Source of the DNA: Winogradskyella litoriviva
GTDB taxonomy: Bacteria; Bacteroidota; Bacteroidia; Flavobacteriales; Flavobacteriaceae
Direction of reading: 5' to 3'
Assembly: GCF_013249065.1 (NCBI RefSeq)
Contig: NZ_JABRWQ010000005.1
Coordinates: forward strand, 62,001-126,000
Length of the DNA stretch: 64,000 bases
Below are positions 1 to 8,507 of this stretch, piece after piece; within the stretch, counting starts at the first letter, position 1; each line of letters starts with the position of its first letter. A program made the position numbers and the translations under genes. The notes under the pieces were generated by a model, which did no database searches, was not told the DNA's origin, and saw only the letters and a program-made list of their open reading frames with translations.

Positions 1-854
1 ATTTCACTGATACGTTCATATTCATCACCACCTCCAAGAATAGTATATTGAATATTAAAAGCATCACCAACTTTATCAGCACGTAAAAGATTAAGTCTGC
101 TGCCAGCTTCAAAAATCTGAAGCAAATTCTTGTTTTTATTTAAGGCTTCTAATGATAAATCTTTTGTGTCTATGTTTCCTGCTTCATACCATTTAGCATC
201 ATTATACATTTGTCGCAATAAAGCCATACTTCCCATAATAGACGATGGGTAAGATTGGTTAGATTTTGCACTTTTACTAAACGAAAAATGTTGAGATGTT
301 CTGCCATCTACAATTCGCATGGCATTGTCAGCATTATTGTTTAAAGCAATTAAAGCACCAGTTCCGCGCACTACACCATCAGGGAAATGCGTGTTTACAA
401 CACCAAAGCCTAGGTTGAGTAATTCTGTAGCTGACTTTTCATCGTACTTAAAAGTTGTCATTACATCTTGTTCTGGCATAATGTGGTCGTTCCAGTAAAA
501 ACCGCTTCGGCTTGGTCCGTATTGAGATTCGCCACGTTGTCTTTTTGGTTTTTCTACACCAAATGTGGTGTATAAATCAATGAAAGAAGGATAAACTGTT
601 TTACCAGAAAGATCAATTGTTGTGGTATTCTTCGGAATGGTTACCGATTGACCAACACTTACAACTTTGCCGTCTTTTATAAGTAGAGTGGCATTGTCTA
701 AGACTTCGGTTGGTGACACATGAATCTTTGCATTTGTAAATGCAGTGTAATTGGTATTATTTGCAATGACACCAGAATTACTCGGAAAGTAGTCTTGTGC
801 AAATAACGAAAAACTGCACATCAGTACGAGCAGTCGTAAATAGTATTTTATCAT
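1..854 (-). CDS. Amidohydrolase family protein, N-terminal part (cut by window edge)
   Basis: The first 284 codons are present and the gene continues past base 1. Residues 1-20 form a signal peptide ending SLFAQ, so the protein is exported. Next comes the small beta-sandwich typical of the amidohydrolase superfamily (NAKIHVSPTEVLDNATLLIK, then DGKVVSVG) and the entry into the barrel at VYPSFIDLYTTFG. In catalytic members this place normally reads PGxIDxHxH and binds metal; here the two histidines are absent (DLYTTFG). Related secreted flavobacterial proteins often occur as tandem pairs in which one copy is degenerate, but the neighbour lies outside the window. The ATG at 854 is chosen because it gives the signal peptide. 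Family assignment is fairly sure; substrate and activity are unknown. Confidence 0.8.
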   Translation of the reverse strand, partial: MIKYYLRLLVLMCSFSLFAQDYFPSNSGVIANNTNYTAFTNAKIHVSPTEVLDNATLLIKDGKVVSVGQSVTIPKNTTTIDLSGKTVYPSFIDLYTTFGVEKPKRQRGESQYGPSRSGFYWNDHIMPEQDVMTTFKYDEKSATELLNLGFGVVNTHFPDGVVRGTGALIALNNNADNAMRIVDGRTSQHFSFSKSAKSNQSYPSSIMGSMALLRQMYNDAKWYEAGNIDTKDLSLEALNKNKNLLQIFEAGSRLNLLRADKVGDAFNIQYTILGGGDEYERISE

Positions 855-989
855 AAGAGTGGTTGGTTGGATTAACTTTCTAAATATAGGAAATATTGAT
901 TGAACCTAAATAGATTTAAATATTTTAACGTTTTAAGGGTAGTCGTACAGTAAAGTTTAGATTGCGCTCAACTAGACATTTAGGATATA

Positions 990-2057
990 TTAAAGGCTTT
1001 TGCCTATATAATAATTAACCAAAAGCGCAACAACATAACTATAACTTTTCATACCAGCAGATTGATTGTTGGCTTTTAGAAAATTATCGAAGGTGGCTTC
1101 AAAAAGTGGTTCGATAGGATTCTCGTAAGATTGCCAGAAATCTTGAGTTTCTTGATAGTTTTTTAAGATGCCTTTATTAATAGTAGAAAGCATGTACTCA
1201 TAACGTTCAAAGTCTCTTTTATAAACTTCAGCCAAACAATAACGTAATGCGAATGTATAGCCTGAATATTTAAAATAAATATCTTCATTATGTATAGCGG
1301 CCAAGCTACCTATAAAGTTAGCTTCATTTTCTGCTGCGTAGCCTAATTGGTGTGCAGCTTCATGACAAGAGGTTGTTGGGAATTTGTATGTTGATATTAA
1401 TCCATTAACCTGGGCCTCGTTAGTAAACGGATTTAGATAACCAGAAAATCCCATGTAGGTTAATGGTAAACTATAAATCGATTTTTTAATGCTTTTAGGA
1501 TGATACTCCAAATGCGGATAAACTTCAGAGAGTTTTTGGTAACCATCTTTTACTTTATTAAAAATCTCTGATTTGGTATGAGGTGAAACTACCTTTACAG
1601 TATCGTTTTTAGTAAGTTGAAATTGTAAGGCATTTGATTTTTTAATTAATCGTTCGGTAAAAGAAATCAATTGCTCATTTGAATATTCAGCTTCAATATT
1701 TAATGACTTATAAAGTGGTTGTCTGTAATAATTAAAAGCCCAAAGAATATGAAAAGAAAAATAAGCAATAGATAAGGTTGCTCCAATATCTAAAAACCAA
1801 TTTTTAGTATCTTTTATAATGCGTTTTCTATTTACAATTAACCACCTTATTAAATAGATTCCGGCTAATGTGTAGAAGATGTCACCAGCAGAAAATGGTA
1901 GCCATCCAAAAGCATAGCGCATTAATTTTGAAATAAAAACATAAAGTCCGTTACTGTAAAATTGTTCTACAAACTCTGGGTAATGCTTCAATTGAGATAA
2001 AAAAAGTAGCTGGACACCAAAGAAAATTACAAGGATTAGTTTTTTGTTTTTACGCAT
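990..2057 (-). CDS. DUF3810 family membrane protein with HExxH motif
   Basis: 355 residues, recognised as DUF3810, a Bacteroidota/Firmicutes family of unknown role. Three hydrophobic stretches occur near residues 7-22, 55-75 and 90-110, followed by a soluble domain. Around residue 232 the sequence SCHEAAHQLGYAAENEANF has the zinc-metallopeptidase form HExxH with acidic residues nine or so positions later, so a membrane-anchored metalloprotease is plausible, though I know of no demonstrated activity. It stands alone between the amidohydrolase and the sigma-factor cluster. An inverted repeat TTGAG-N5-CTCAA lies about 26 bp upstream of its ATG. Confidence 0.85.
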   Translation of the reverse strand: MRKNKKLILVIFFGVQLLFLSQLKHYPEFVEQFYSNGLYVFISKLMRYAFGWLPFSAGDIFYTLAGIYLIRWLIVNRKRIIKDTKNWFLDIGATLSIAYFSFHILWAFNYYRQPLYKSLNIEAEYSNEQLISFTERLIKKSNALQFQLTKNDTVKVVSPHTKSEIFNKVKDGYQKLSEVYPHLEYHPKSIKKSIYSLPLTYMGFSGYLNPFTNEAQVNGLISTYKFPTTSCHEAAHQLGYAAENEANFIGSLAAIHNEDIYFKYSGYTFALRYCLAEVYKRDFERYEYMLSTINKGILKNYQETQDFWQSYENPIEPLFEATFDNFLKANNQSAGMKSYSYVVALLVNYYIGKSL

Positions 2058-2082
2058 GTTTCAAAAATAGGGAAAAGATTCA

Positions 2083-2097
2083 TTGAGGCAATCTCAA
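2083..2097. promoter_or_regulatory. Inverted repeat TTGAG-N5-CTCAA upstream of DUF3810 gene
   Basis: TTGAG and CTCAA arms with a 5-bp spacer lie 26 bp upstream of the DUF3810 start. Sequence and spacing resemble the palindrome at 52632-52646, and both continue with CTCAATAA. Confidence 0.35.
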
Positions 2098-2140
2098 TAA
2101 AACTAGAAACAGCATTTTTTTATATGCGTTAGTCATTAAA

Positions 2141-2656
2141 TTAGTCTTTTTTCTTCTTTTTAGTGGTTATAATTATGGCACCATTTGGAGCATTATATTT
2201 TTTTATGGCTTTTTCATCTTTAAAGACTTCAATCTTTTCAATATCATCAGGCGATAAGTTTTTGAGAGATCCTTTATTGGTTATTTTTCCATCTATAATT
2301 ACCAAAGGAGATTTTTCATCTGTAATGGATATCTCACTAGTTTTTTCTGTAGATTTTTCAGCATCAACATTTTTCTTTGTTGTAATAAGTATAACACCAT
2401 TAGGTGAGTTGTATTCTGTAATGGCTTTTTCTCCTTTAATTACAAAAACAGATTCAATCTTATCTTCGTCTAATAAGTCTATACTAAAATCAAATTTTTT
2501 ACCATCAACATAAATATCTGGTTTTGCACCATCTTTTAACTTAACGTGTAGCTTTTCAACCAAAGAACTGTCTTTTTTTGCTTCATTATTTTTTTGTGCT
2601 TGCATTAGCAATATTGATAAAAATATTGCACATGCTGTTAAAATTATTTTTTTCAT
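2141..2656 (-). CDS. Small secreted protein with two TonB-plug-like repeats
   Basis: 171 residues with a signal peptide (residues 1-20, LLMQAQ). Two repeats, about residues 47-95 and 117-167, share the pattern (D/V)IxxDGK ... DxIExxxVxKxEKAIxxYNxPNGxIxITTKK. This is the pattern of the plug domain of TonB-dependent receptors (DGxx ... IExIEVLKD ... NGVIxITTK), but there is no beta-barrel or CarboxypepD_reg-like part, so it cannot be a receptor by itself. It is encoded 43 bp after the anti-sigma gene and is probably in the same operon, which suggests an envelope-signalling or partner-binding role. That role is inference. The C-terminus is a lysine run (TTKKKKKD). Confidence 0.75.
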   Translation of the reverse strand: MKKIILTACAIFLSILLMQAQKNNEAKKDSSLVEKLHVKLKDGAKPDIYVDGKKFDFSIDLLDEDKIESVFVIKGEKAITEYNSPNGVILITTKKNVDAEKSTEKTSEISITDEKSPLVIIDGKITNKGSLKNLSPDDIEKIEVFKDEKAIKKYNAPNGAIIITTKKKKKD

Positions 2657-2699
2657 GGTTTAAAATGTTTTCTTATTAATAAATATTTAATTTTCTTCC

Positions 2700-3128
2700 T
2701 TATTCTTTTGTGGTATAGATAATTACCATGTCATTTTCATAAATGATATTTTTTTCATTGTCAGTAGAATCTGAATTAGAGACCATCTCCTTAGCTAAAC
2801 TTAACAAGGCTTCTTTCTCAGAATAATTTAGTTCTTCTTGTTTTTGGTTGGTTATAATAAAAGTTATAAATAATAGCAATGAAGCTGCGGCAGACATGAT
2901 ACCAACAAACACCTTACGCTTTCTATTTTTTTTATTTTGAAATGATTCCCATAGTTTCTCATTAAAATTGTGAGGTGTTTCAATTTTATTATTTTTTACA
3001 AATGTAGACCATGCATCTAATGATGGTGTTATGCCTGAGGTTTTGTCTAATAAAAATTGTTCGTCATCTAACGTGGTATATCCTTCTTTATATTTTTTTA
3101 ATAATACTTTAGTTTTATCCTCTTTCAT
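2700..3128 (-). CDS. Predicted anti-sigma factor, single-pass membrane protein
   Basis: 142 residues. A cytoplasmic N-terminal part (about 1-70) is followed by one transmembrane helix (about 73-93, VGIMSAAASLLLFITFIIT) and a short periplasmic tail. It has no clear zinc-binding HxxxCxxC motif. The assignment rests mainly on context: its start codon overlaps the end of the ECF sigma gene by 14 bp, so translation is likely coupled, which is usual for a sigma/anti-sigma pair. Other small membrane proteins could look the same. The periplasmic tail is short, unlike FecR-type regulators. Confidence 0.65.
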   Translation of the reverse strand: MKEDKTKVLLKKYKEGYTTLDDEQFLLDKTSGITPSLDAWSTFVKNNKIETPHNFNEKLWESFQNKKNRKRKVFVGIMSAAASLLLFITFIITNQKQEELNYSEKEALLSLAKEMVSNSDSTDNEKNIIYENDMVIIYTTKE

Positions 3129-3624
3129 AATAATAAGTTTTATCTAATTGTAGACTTACTTTTTTTCTTGCTCGAGATAACAATACTCTGGTGTGTTCAA
3201 TTTTCAGTTGTAAGGCTGCAGCTATTTCTACAAATTCATAACCGTCTAAGTCACGCATTATAATGACTTCCTTTTGTTGCTCAGGGAGATTATTTATAAT
3301 TTTTTTAATTATTGTGTGGAGTTCTTTTCTTTCTAGCTGTTCTAGATTGTTTTCTGACTTTAATATCTCCAGTTGAAACGAACTATCATAAATTTCTAGC
3401 TTTTTCTTTCTTAGTATATCAATACAATGATTCCGAGCTGTAGAAAAAACTAATGCAGTAATATTAGGATGTTTTTCAATTTGTTTCCGTTTTAGCCAAA
3501 GTTTTATCATTATTTCTTGTATCGCATCTTCAGCGTTTGGACTATTACCAAGCATCCGAGAAACCATTGGAAACAAACGTTTAGATTGTGAAAATACTTT
3601 AAGCTTAAATTCTGTTTTAGTCAT
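3115..3624 (-). CDS. RNA polymerase sigma factor, ECF (sigma-70) family
   Basis: 169 residues. Region 2 is visible at about 10-75, including the core-binding stretch NAEDAIQEIMIKLW and the -10-recognition part FSTARNHCIDILRKKK. Region 4 at about 110-160 contains LPEQQKEVIIMRDLDGYEFVE followed by a helix-turn-helix (AAALQLKIEHTRVLLSRARKK). Length and architecture are normal for Bacteroidota ECF sigmas. It begins a probable operon with the overlapping anti-sigma gene and the TonB-plug-like secreted protein. The 262 bp upstream to the next gene hold no second gene I can support; they should contain its promoter. Confidence 0.92.
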   Translation of the reverse strand: MTKTEFKLKVFSQSKRLFPMVSRMLGNSPNAEDAIQEIMIKLWLKRKQIEKHPNITALVFSTARNHCIDILRKKKLEIYDSSFQLEILKSENNLEQLERKELHTIIKKIINNLPEQQKEVIIMRDLDGYEFVEIAAALQLKIEHTRVLLSRARKKVSLQLDKTYYYERG

Positions 3625-3886
3625 TCTACTTTAATAACGATAAAATAGTAATGGACATAACACAAAAACATGCTTTTTTTTAATTTATTTTTATAAATTA
3701 TTGACAATTAGATTGTTGACGTGTGTTCTTAAATCTCAATTTTTCGTTTTCAGAGAGATTACTAGATGTAATTTCTGTATTTAGTTTGGTTAGGGTAATT
3801 GCGTTTATTGAATCATTTAGAACCAATGGATACAACTGTATAGTTAGCGAGAAGTTTTATTTAACCCAATTTCTCTATTCTTTTAG

Positions 3887-4396
3887 CTATTTTATTTTTC
3901 CTAGTCGTTTTAAAATTAAGAGTGATATTCCTAATAAAACACCTATTCCTCCAAGAAAATATCCTCCGTATTTATCTTTATTTCCGCGAACAAAAAATGC
4001 TTCGCCATCTTTGTCAATAAATTGAACAGTTTTATTAAACCTTAAATCTCTATTTCTTTGAAGAGGTGTTTTGTCAGCGTGATAAATAGTGATTTCATCT
4101 CCAACTTTTAGCTTATCTAATTGTTCAAACTTGGGACTAAAATCTCCTGTTTCTTTTCCAACAAATAGGTCGAACATAATAGGGAAATCAACAATATGTA
4201 TAAATCGGTGGTTTCCTTTATTTCTATAATTTAGATCTTGAAACGTTTTATCAAAATAATCTATTTTTCCAGTTAAACTTTCAAATTCAGTTTTTTCTTT
4301 ACTTCCTCTAATAGACAGATAAACTCCAAATCCAACAATAGCAATACAAGCAATAAGAGATTTGTGAAATATTTCTTTAGGTTCTTTTTTTGTCAT
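3887..4396 (-). CDS. Hypothetical membrane protein, DUF3592-like
   Basis: 169 residues. A hydrophobic helix lies near the N-terminus (about 12-30, SLIACIAIVGFGVYLSIRG) and a second near the C-terminus (about 145-163, GGYFLGGIGVLLGISLLIL). They flank a soluble beta-rich domain that includes LDKLKVGDEITIYHADK. This layout resembles DUF3592-type proteins, but the match is only by shape. No function can be assigned. It is on the same strand as, and upstream of, the sigma cluster, separated by 262 bp. Confidence 0.6.
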   Translation of the reverse strand: MTKKEPKEIFHKSLIACIAIVGFGVYLSIRGSKEKTEFESLTGKIDYFDKTFQDLNYRNKGNHRFIHIVDFPIMFDLFVGKETGDFSPKFEQLDKLKVGDEITIYHADKTPLQRNRDLRFNKTVQFIDKDGEAFFVRGNKDKYGGYFLGGIGVLLGISLLILKRLGKIK

Positions 4397-4494
4397 TTGG
4401 TTTTTGATATGTGTGCAGATTTATAGTTTTTATATTTCATTGGGATTATACACTATCAATTGTTATATTGATTTATCGAGTTAGGTTATATTTA

Positions 4495-5220
4495 TTAGTG
4501 AACGTCAATACCATCAAAATTAATTTCGCTTATCACCAAATCAGTATATTTCTCTCCTTCGTAGGACTCCATTATTTCTAAAGTTAAAACTAAGTCTTGA
4601 TTTTCTGTTGTGGATTGAATTGGTTCAATTTCAAATCGTTGAGAAGCTGTTGTGTCTTTTAATTCTAAAATTGCAATAGTTTCATTGTCAATTTTTAATT
4701 TTATTTTTTTTGCTCTAGAATTTTTTTTCCAAAGTTCTTTTGTTTTTATATATCCATTATAAATAACAATAGCATTAATTCTTGGCGACTTAGCTTTAAA
4801 ATGAAAACTAATTGTTTCTCCAATACCGTTTTTAGATTGCGGAACCCAACCTGTGAATAAGTCGAAGTCGTGAATATTTTCATTAGAATAATTCTCATCA
4901 TCATTTAAAACACTTGAAGATGACGTTTTGTATGGTCCACCACCACAATACCAGCTGCAACCAATAACATCGGTTTGTGGTCCGTAACCCAATTCTAGAG
5001 AGTCAATTGCTTTTGTCTCAGTTTCCGTTAATTCGGAATATTTAATTTCATTTTCAAGATTGTTGAGTTTAGAAAATAATTCAGTCGCCCTCTTCCAATA
5101 TTCAAAATCCGATTGCGAATAATTATTTTCGATTCCCAAATTGGGTAAAAGAGTAACAGTATTTTGTCCACTAATGAATGCTATTGAAGTTAGAAATATA
5201 AAGAAGAATAAAAATCTCAT
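4495..5220 (-). CDS. Secreted protein with NADase-type glycan-binding (discoidin-like) domain
   Basis: 241 residues with a signal peptide (1-19, ending FISGQ). From about residue 85 the sequence has the features of the NADase-type glycan-binding domain: a cysteine-containing start (CSWYCGGGP), the dyad NIHDFDLFTGWVPQ, and a jelly-roll core ending in EINFDGI. In streptococcal NAD glycohydrolases and other proteins this domain binds glycans. Here it is not fused to an enzyme, so the protein is probably a binding or adhesive module of the envelope. The N-terminal 85 residues are unassigned. It has no T9SS sorting tail. Confidence 0.7.
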   Translation of the reverse strand: MRFLFFFIFLTSIAFISGQNTVTLLPNLGIENNYSQSDFEYWKRATELFSKLNNLENEIKYSELTETETKAIDSLELGYGPQTDVIGCSWYCGGGPYKTSSSSVLNDDENYSNENIHDFDLFTGWVPQSKNGIGETISFHFKAKSPRINAIVIYNGYIKTKELWKKNSRAKKIKLKIDNETIAILELKDTTASQRFEIEPIQSTTENQDLVLTLEIMESYEGEKYTDLVISEINFDGIDVH

Positions 5221-5308
5221 TTTTTAGTGTCTTGTAAATTGATTAGGTAATATACATAATAACACTTTTTTTAGTGCTTATTTTATTAAATAACTTTGCA
5301 ATGTTTTT

Positions 5309-5560
5309 TTATTCCACCTTTTTAATTTTTTCTTTGATTAACAGGAAACTCAAAATTAAAATAGTGCTAATTCCAACGAAAAGTAATCCGTATTTAAACA
5401 ATCCTGTTAGGAAAAATGTAGCAAATCCTTTATAACGATTATTATTTGCGTATTCAACAAGTTGTGGTATAATGTTAGAATGCTCTACAAAGAAATAACC
5501 AATAATACAGGTTATGCTAACTAGGTATAACATTAGGATTTTTAGTTTCCTGTTGCGCAT
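5309..5560 (-). CDS. Hypothetical small membrane protein
   Basis: 83 residues with two predicted transmembrane helices (about 7-24, LKILMLYLVSITCIIGYFF, and 50-73, FLTGLFKYGLLFVGISTILI) and a basic C-terminus (KEKIKKVE). It is not recognised. It starts with ATG and is preceded by about 150 bp shared with the divergent pepD gene. It may be a real short gene given its strong membrane pattern, but support is limited to the open frame and the spacing. Confidence 0.5.
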   Translation of the reverse strand: MRNRKLKILMLYLVSITCIIGYFFVEHSNIIPQLVEYANNNRYKGFATFFLTGLFKYGLLFVGISTILILSFLLIKEKIKKVE

Positions 5561-5651
5561 TACTTATTTGTCCTTTTAGTGCTAAGATTAAATAAACATA
5601 AGTAAAGTTAAATCATTATTTACAATCTAATAAAGACTGCTTCATATTTCG

Positions 5652-5659
5652 TAAATTTG
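5652..5659 (+). promoter_or_regulatory. Candidate -7 promoter element of pepD
   Basis: TAAATTTG matches the Bacteroidota -7 consensus TAnnTTTG, about 57 bp upstream of the pepD ATG. No good TTTG -33 element is seen at the usual spacing, so support is moderate. Confidence 0.45.
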
Positions 5660-5715
5660 CATTACTAAAAAATGAATTATTAACTTAAAAGATATCCACT
5701 TTTGTGGACAATAAT

Positions 5716-7179
5716 ATGAGTTCAGAAATAAGAGCCTTAGAACCAAAACAACTTTGGAACAAATTCGCAGATTTAAACGCTGTGCCAAGACCTTCTAAAA
5801 AGGAAGAACGCGTGATTCAATTTATGAAAGATTTTGGTAACAATCTTGGATTAGAAACCATTGAAGACGAAGTAGGTAATGTTATTATCCGCAAGCCAGC
5901 AACAAAAGGTATGGAAGACAGAAAGCCTATTGTAATGCAAAGTCATTTAGATATGGTGCATCAAAAAAATAACGATACGGTATTTGATTTTGATACACAA
6001 GGTATTGAAATGTTTGTAGAAGGCGATTGGGTAAAAGCAAAAGGAACAACACTTGGTGCTGATAATGGCTTAGGTGTGGCAACAATAATGGCCATTTTAG
6101 AAAGCGATACTATTGCGCATCCTGCATTAGAAGCTTTGTTTACTATTGACGAAGAAACCGGAATGACAGGTGCACAAGGTTTAAAAGGTGGTTTGCTAAA
6201 AGGTGAAATTCTTTTAAATTTAGATACCGAAGAAGATGATGAGATTGGCGTAGGTTGTGCTGGAGGCGTAGATGTTACGGCTACACGAGATTATAAAGAA
6301 GAAGAAACGCCAGAGTTTAAAATTGGTTATACCATAACTGTAAAAGGTTTACAAGGTGGACATTCTGGAATGCAAATTCACGAAGGTTTAGGAAATGCCA
6401 ATAAATTAATGAATCGTTTATTATTTGATGGTTTTGAAAACTTCGGATTACGTATTTCTGAAATTGATGGTGGAAGTTTACGTAATGCTATACCTAGAGA
6501 AAGTAATGCTATTGTTGCCATAGACGCTGTGCATGAAGCTGCTTTTGAAGCTGAAATGAAAGATTTCGCTGATATGCTTAAGGTTGAATTTAAAACCATG
6601 GAGCCAGATTTAGAAATTATAGTATCTAAAACAGAGCTTCCTGAAAAAATTATGGATTTAGGTGTGCAAGAAGGTTTTACCAGAGCATTGTATGCAGCAC
6701 ACAATGGTGTTTATCGTATGAGTCCAGATATTGAAGGTTTAGTTGAAACCTCTAATAACATCGCAAGAGTTATTGTAAAAGATGGTCATATAAAAATTGG
6801 TTGTTTAACTCGTAGTTCTGTAGATAGTACAAAGGACGATTTGGCAAATACCTTACGCGCTACTTTTGAATTAACAGGTTGCGAAGTTGAATTTTCTGGC
6901 GATTATCCTGGTTGGGCTCCAAATATGGATTCTGATATTTTAAAAGTTATGGTTCCTATCTACGAGCGACTAAATAACGGAGAAAAACCTCATGTTGCAG
7001 CTTGCCATGCTGGTTTAGAATGTGGAATTCTAGGCACTAATTATCCTAATATGGATATGATTAGCTTTGGGCCAAATATTAAAGGCGCACACTCTCCAGA
7101 TGAACGTGCTCAGATTTCTTCGGCACAGAAGTATTGGGAATTTGTACTAGAGATTTTAAAAAATATCCCTAAGGCTTAA
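5716..7179 (+). CDS. pepD: Aminoacyl-histidine dipeptidase (PepD, M20 family)
   Basis: 487 residues from the ATG at 5716; a GTG four codons earlier is also in frame but flavobacterial genes rarely use it. The di-zinc M20 site is visible: QSHLDMVH (His and Asp), GADNGLGVA (bridging Asp), DEETGMTGAQG (catalytic Glu pair) and LNLDTEEDDE (Asp), with the late histidine in GPNIKGAHSPDE. The lid domain carries GLQGGHSGMQIHEG. Length agrees with the PepD/carnosinase-like family (about 485). It hydrolyses Xaa-His and other dipeptides in the cytoplasm; no signal peptide is present. It is transcribed alone and ends at a double hairpin. Confidence 0.93.
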   Translation: MSSEIRALEPKQLWNKFADLNAVPRPSKKEERVIQFMKDFGNNLGLETIEDEVGNVIIRKPATKGMEDRKPIVMQSHLDMVHQKNNDTVFDFDTQGIEMFVEGDWVKAKGTTLGADNGLGVATIMAILESDTIAHPALEALFTIDEETGMTGAQGLKGGLLKGEILLNLDTEEDDEIGVGCAGGVDVTATRDYKEEETPEFKIGYTITVKGLQGGHSGMQIHEGLGNANKLMNRLLFDGFENFGLRISEIDGGSLRNAIPRESNAIVAIDAVHEAAFEAEMKDFADMLKVEFKTMEPDLEIIVSKTELPEKIMDLGVQEGFTRALYAAHNGVYRMSPDIEGLVETSNNIARVIVKDGHIKIGCLTRSSVDSTKDDLANTLRATFELTGCEVEFSGDYPGWAPNMDSDILKVMVPIYERLNNGEKPHVAACHAGLECGILGTNYPNMDMISFGPNIKGAHSPDERAQISSAQKYWEFVLEILKNIPKA

Positions 7180-7193
7180 TTTAATAATCGTGT

Positions 7194-7264
7194 AAGGTTT
7201 CTATAACCTTTTGGGTATTAAGGTAAAGATGAAAAAAACCTACAAGGTTTTGGAAACCTTGTAG
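7194..7264. repeat. Nested AAGGTT/AACCTT inverted repeats (REP-like)
   Basis: Two hairpins share the same arms. AAGGTT-TCTAT-AACCTT is at 7194-7210, and an 11-bp perfect arm pair CTACAAGGTTT / AAACCTTGTAG with a 3-nt loop is at 7240-7264. They lie between the convergent pepD and PPIase genes, ahead of a separate terminator. The second has no T-run of its own, so it looks more like a dispersed palindromic repeat than a terminator. Confidence 0.55.
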
Positions 7265-7282
7265 ATCTAATTAAACTGTAAT

Positions 7283-7320
7283 AAAAAAGCAGCTACTTAT
7301 ATGTTTAGTAGCTGCTTTTC
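7283..7320. terminator. Bidirectional rho-independent terminator
   Basis: Perfect 13-bp stem AAAAGCAGCTACT / AGTAGCTGCTTTT (7285-7297 and 7307-7319) with a 9-nt loop. The A and T runs make it usable from both sides, and it lies between the convergent pepD and PPIase genes. Confidence 0.85.
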
Positions 7321-7343
7321 TTAATTTATAATACCGTATAAAA

Positions 7344-8507
7344 CTATTTTTTTATACTAGCCAATTCAATATCGAAAACTAGGTTTGCGCTTGGCGGAAT
7401 TACAGGAGGATTTCCTCTTTCACCATAACCTAAGTAATAAGGAATAAAAACTCTGGCCTTGTCACCAATTTTCATGTTAAGCATAGCTTCTCTAAAACCA
7501 GCAATTAAACCAGCTGTTTTATTGTAAGGCATATCAAAAGATGTGTAACGACCAGCTTTATCGGTACGTTCATCATATTTACCATTCTTTTCAGCTACGT
7601 CTTTCCAGGTGGTCCAGAATAATTCGCCATTTTCTAAATAGCCAGCACATTCAATATTTACACGGTCTGTAGATTCTGGTGTTACACCATTACTTTCGTG
7701 TGTAAAAATCATAGCCATACCTGTTGGTGATTCTATTTTTCTTCCTGTTAAATTTTCATTCTTTTTTAAGAATGCAATCTGTGCTTGTTTCGCTAATTCT
7801 TCAGCTTTCTTTTTAGCTTCTTCTCTTATTTTAGCTTGTCTTTCTTTAATCTTAGGTAATTCTTCTGTAAACACTTTAGCAGCATCAAAAGCTTTTGCTT
7901 CCGGACCTTTTCTAATGATGTTTAATTTAGTAATCACAACATCTTCAACGGGTTTGTGATTTCTAGCTCTTGGGTCAATAACTTTAACGTTAGAGATAGA
8001 GTCTTGTATTTCTATACCCTCTACTAATTCTCCAAAAACGGCATGTTTATTATCTAACCTTGGGTCGGGTCTTTCCATAATAAAGAATTGACTACCATTA
8101 CCATTTGGTCCACCATTTGCCATAGATAAAATACCTGGTTTATCGTGTTTTAATTCAGGGTGAAATTCATCATCAAACTTATAACCTGGATCACCCATTC
8201 CTGTTGCCGTTGGGTCACCACCTTGAATCATAAAATTATCTATAACTCTATGAAATGTAGTACCATCGTAATAACGTTTTCCTTTATATTCTTCTTTTGC
8301 TAAAGGATGTGTACCTTCTGCTAGTGCTACAAAATTTGCAACCGTTACAGGTGCTTTGTCATAAAACAACTTGGCCACCATAGTGCCTTTGTTTGTTACG
8401 AACTCTGCATAAAGTCCATCTTCTAATTCTGGATAAAGACGTTCTTGGCAAGAAATATTTACCAGTACTAATAATACAACGAAAGCTGTAAGTGTTTTCT
8501 TAATCAT
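7344..8507 (-). CDS. Peptidyl-prolyl isomerase, cyclophilin-FKBP fusion lipoprotein
   Basis: 387 residues. The N-terminus MIKKTLTAFVVLLVLVNISC is a lipoprotein signal with the lipobox cysteine at 20. A cyclophilin domain follows (about 30-200) with the motifs FHRVIDNFMIQGGD, GNGSQFFI and LDNKHAVFGE. A charged helical linker (about 205-250) leads to an FKBP-type domain (about 260-385) containing AGFREAMLNMKIGDKARVFI and YGERGNPPVIPPSANLVFDI. Both domains are cis-trans prolyl isomerases. The start overlaps the end of gldI by 8 bp, so the two are co-translated. Presumably it folds exported or outer-membrane proteins in the periplasm. Confidence 0.9.
   Translation of the reverse strand: MIKKTLTAFVVLLVLVNISCQERLYPELEDGLYAEFVTNKGTMVAKLFYDKAPVTVANFVALAEGTHPLAKEEYKGKRYYDGTTFHRVIDNFMIQGGDPTATGMGDPGYKFDDEFHPELKHDKPGILSMANGGPNGNGSQFFIMERPDPRLDNKHAVFGELVEGIEIQDSISNVKVIDPRARNHKPVEDVVITKLNIIRKGPEAKAFDAAKVFTEELPKIKERQAKIREEAKKKAEELAKQAQIAFLKKNENLTGRKIESPTGMAMIFTHESNGVTPESTDRVNIECAGYLENGELFWTTWKDVAEKNGKYDERTDKAGRYTSFDMPYNKTAGLIAGFREAMLNMKIGDKARVFIPYYLGYGERGNPPVIPPSANLVFDIELASIKK

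Noticed and set aside
3723..4025. 100-codon open frame on the plus strand
   Set aside because: It overlaps the minus-strand membrane protein gene antisense, shows no domain or signal and has shadow-like composition.
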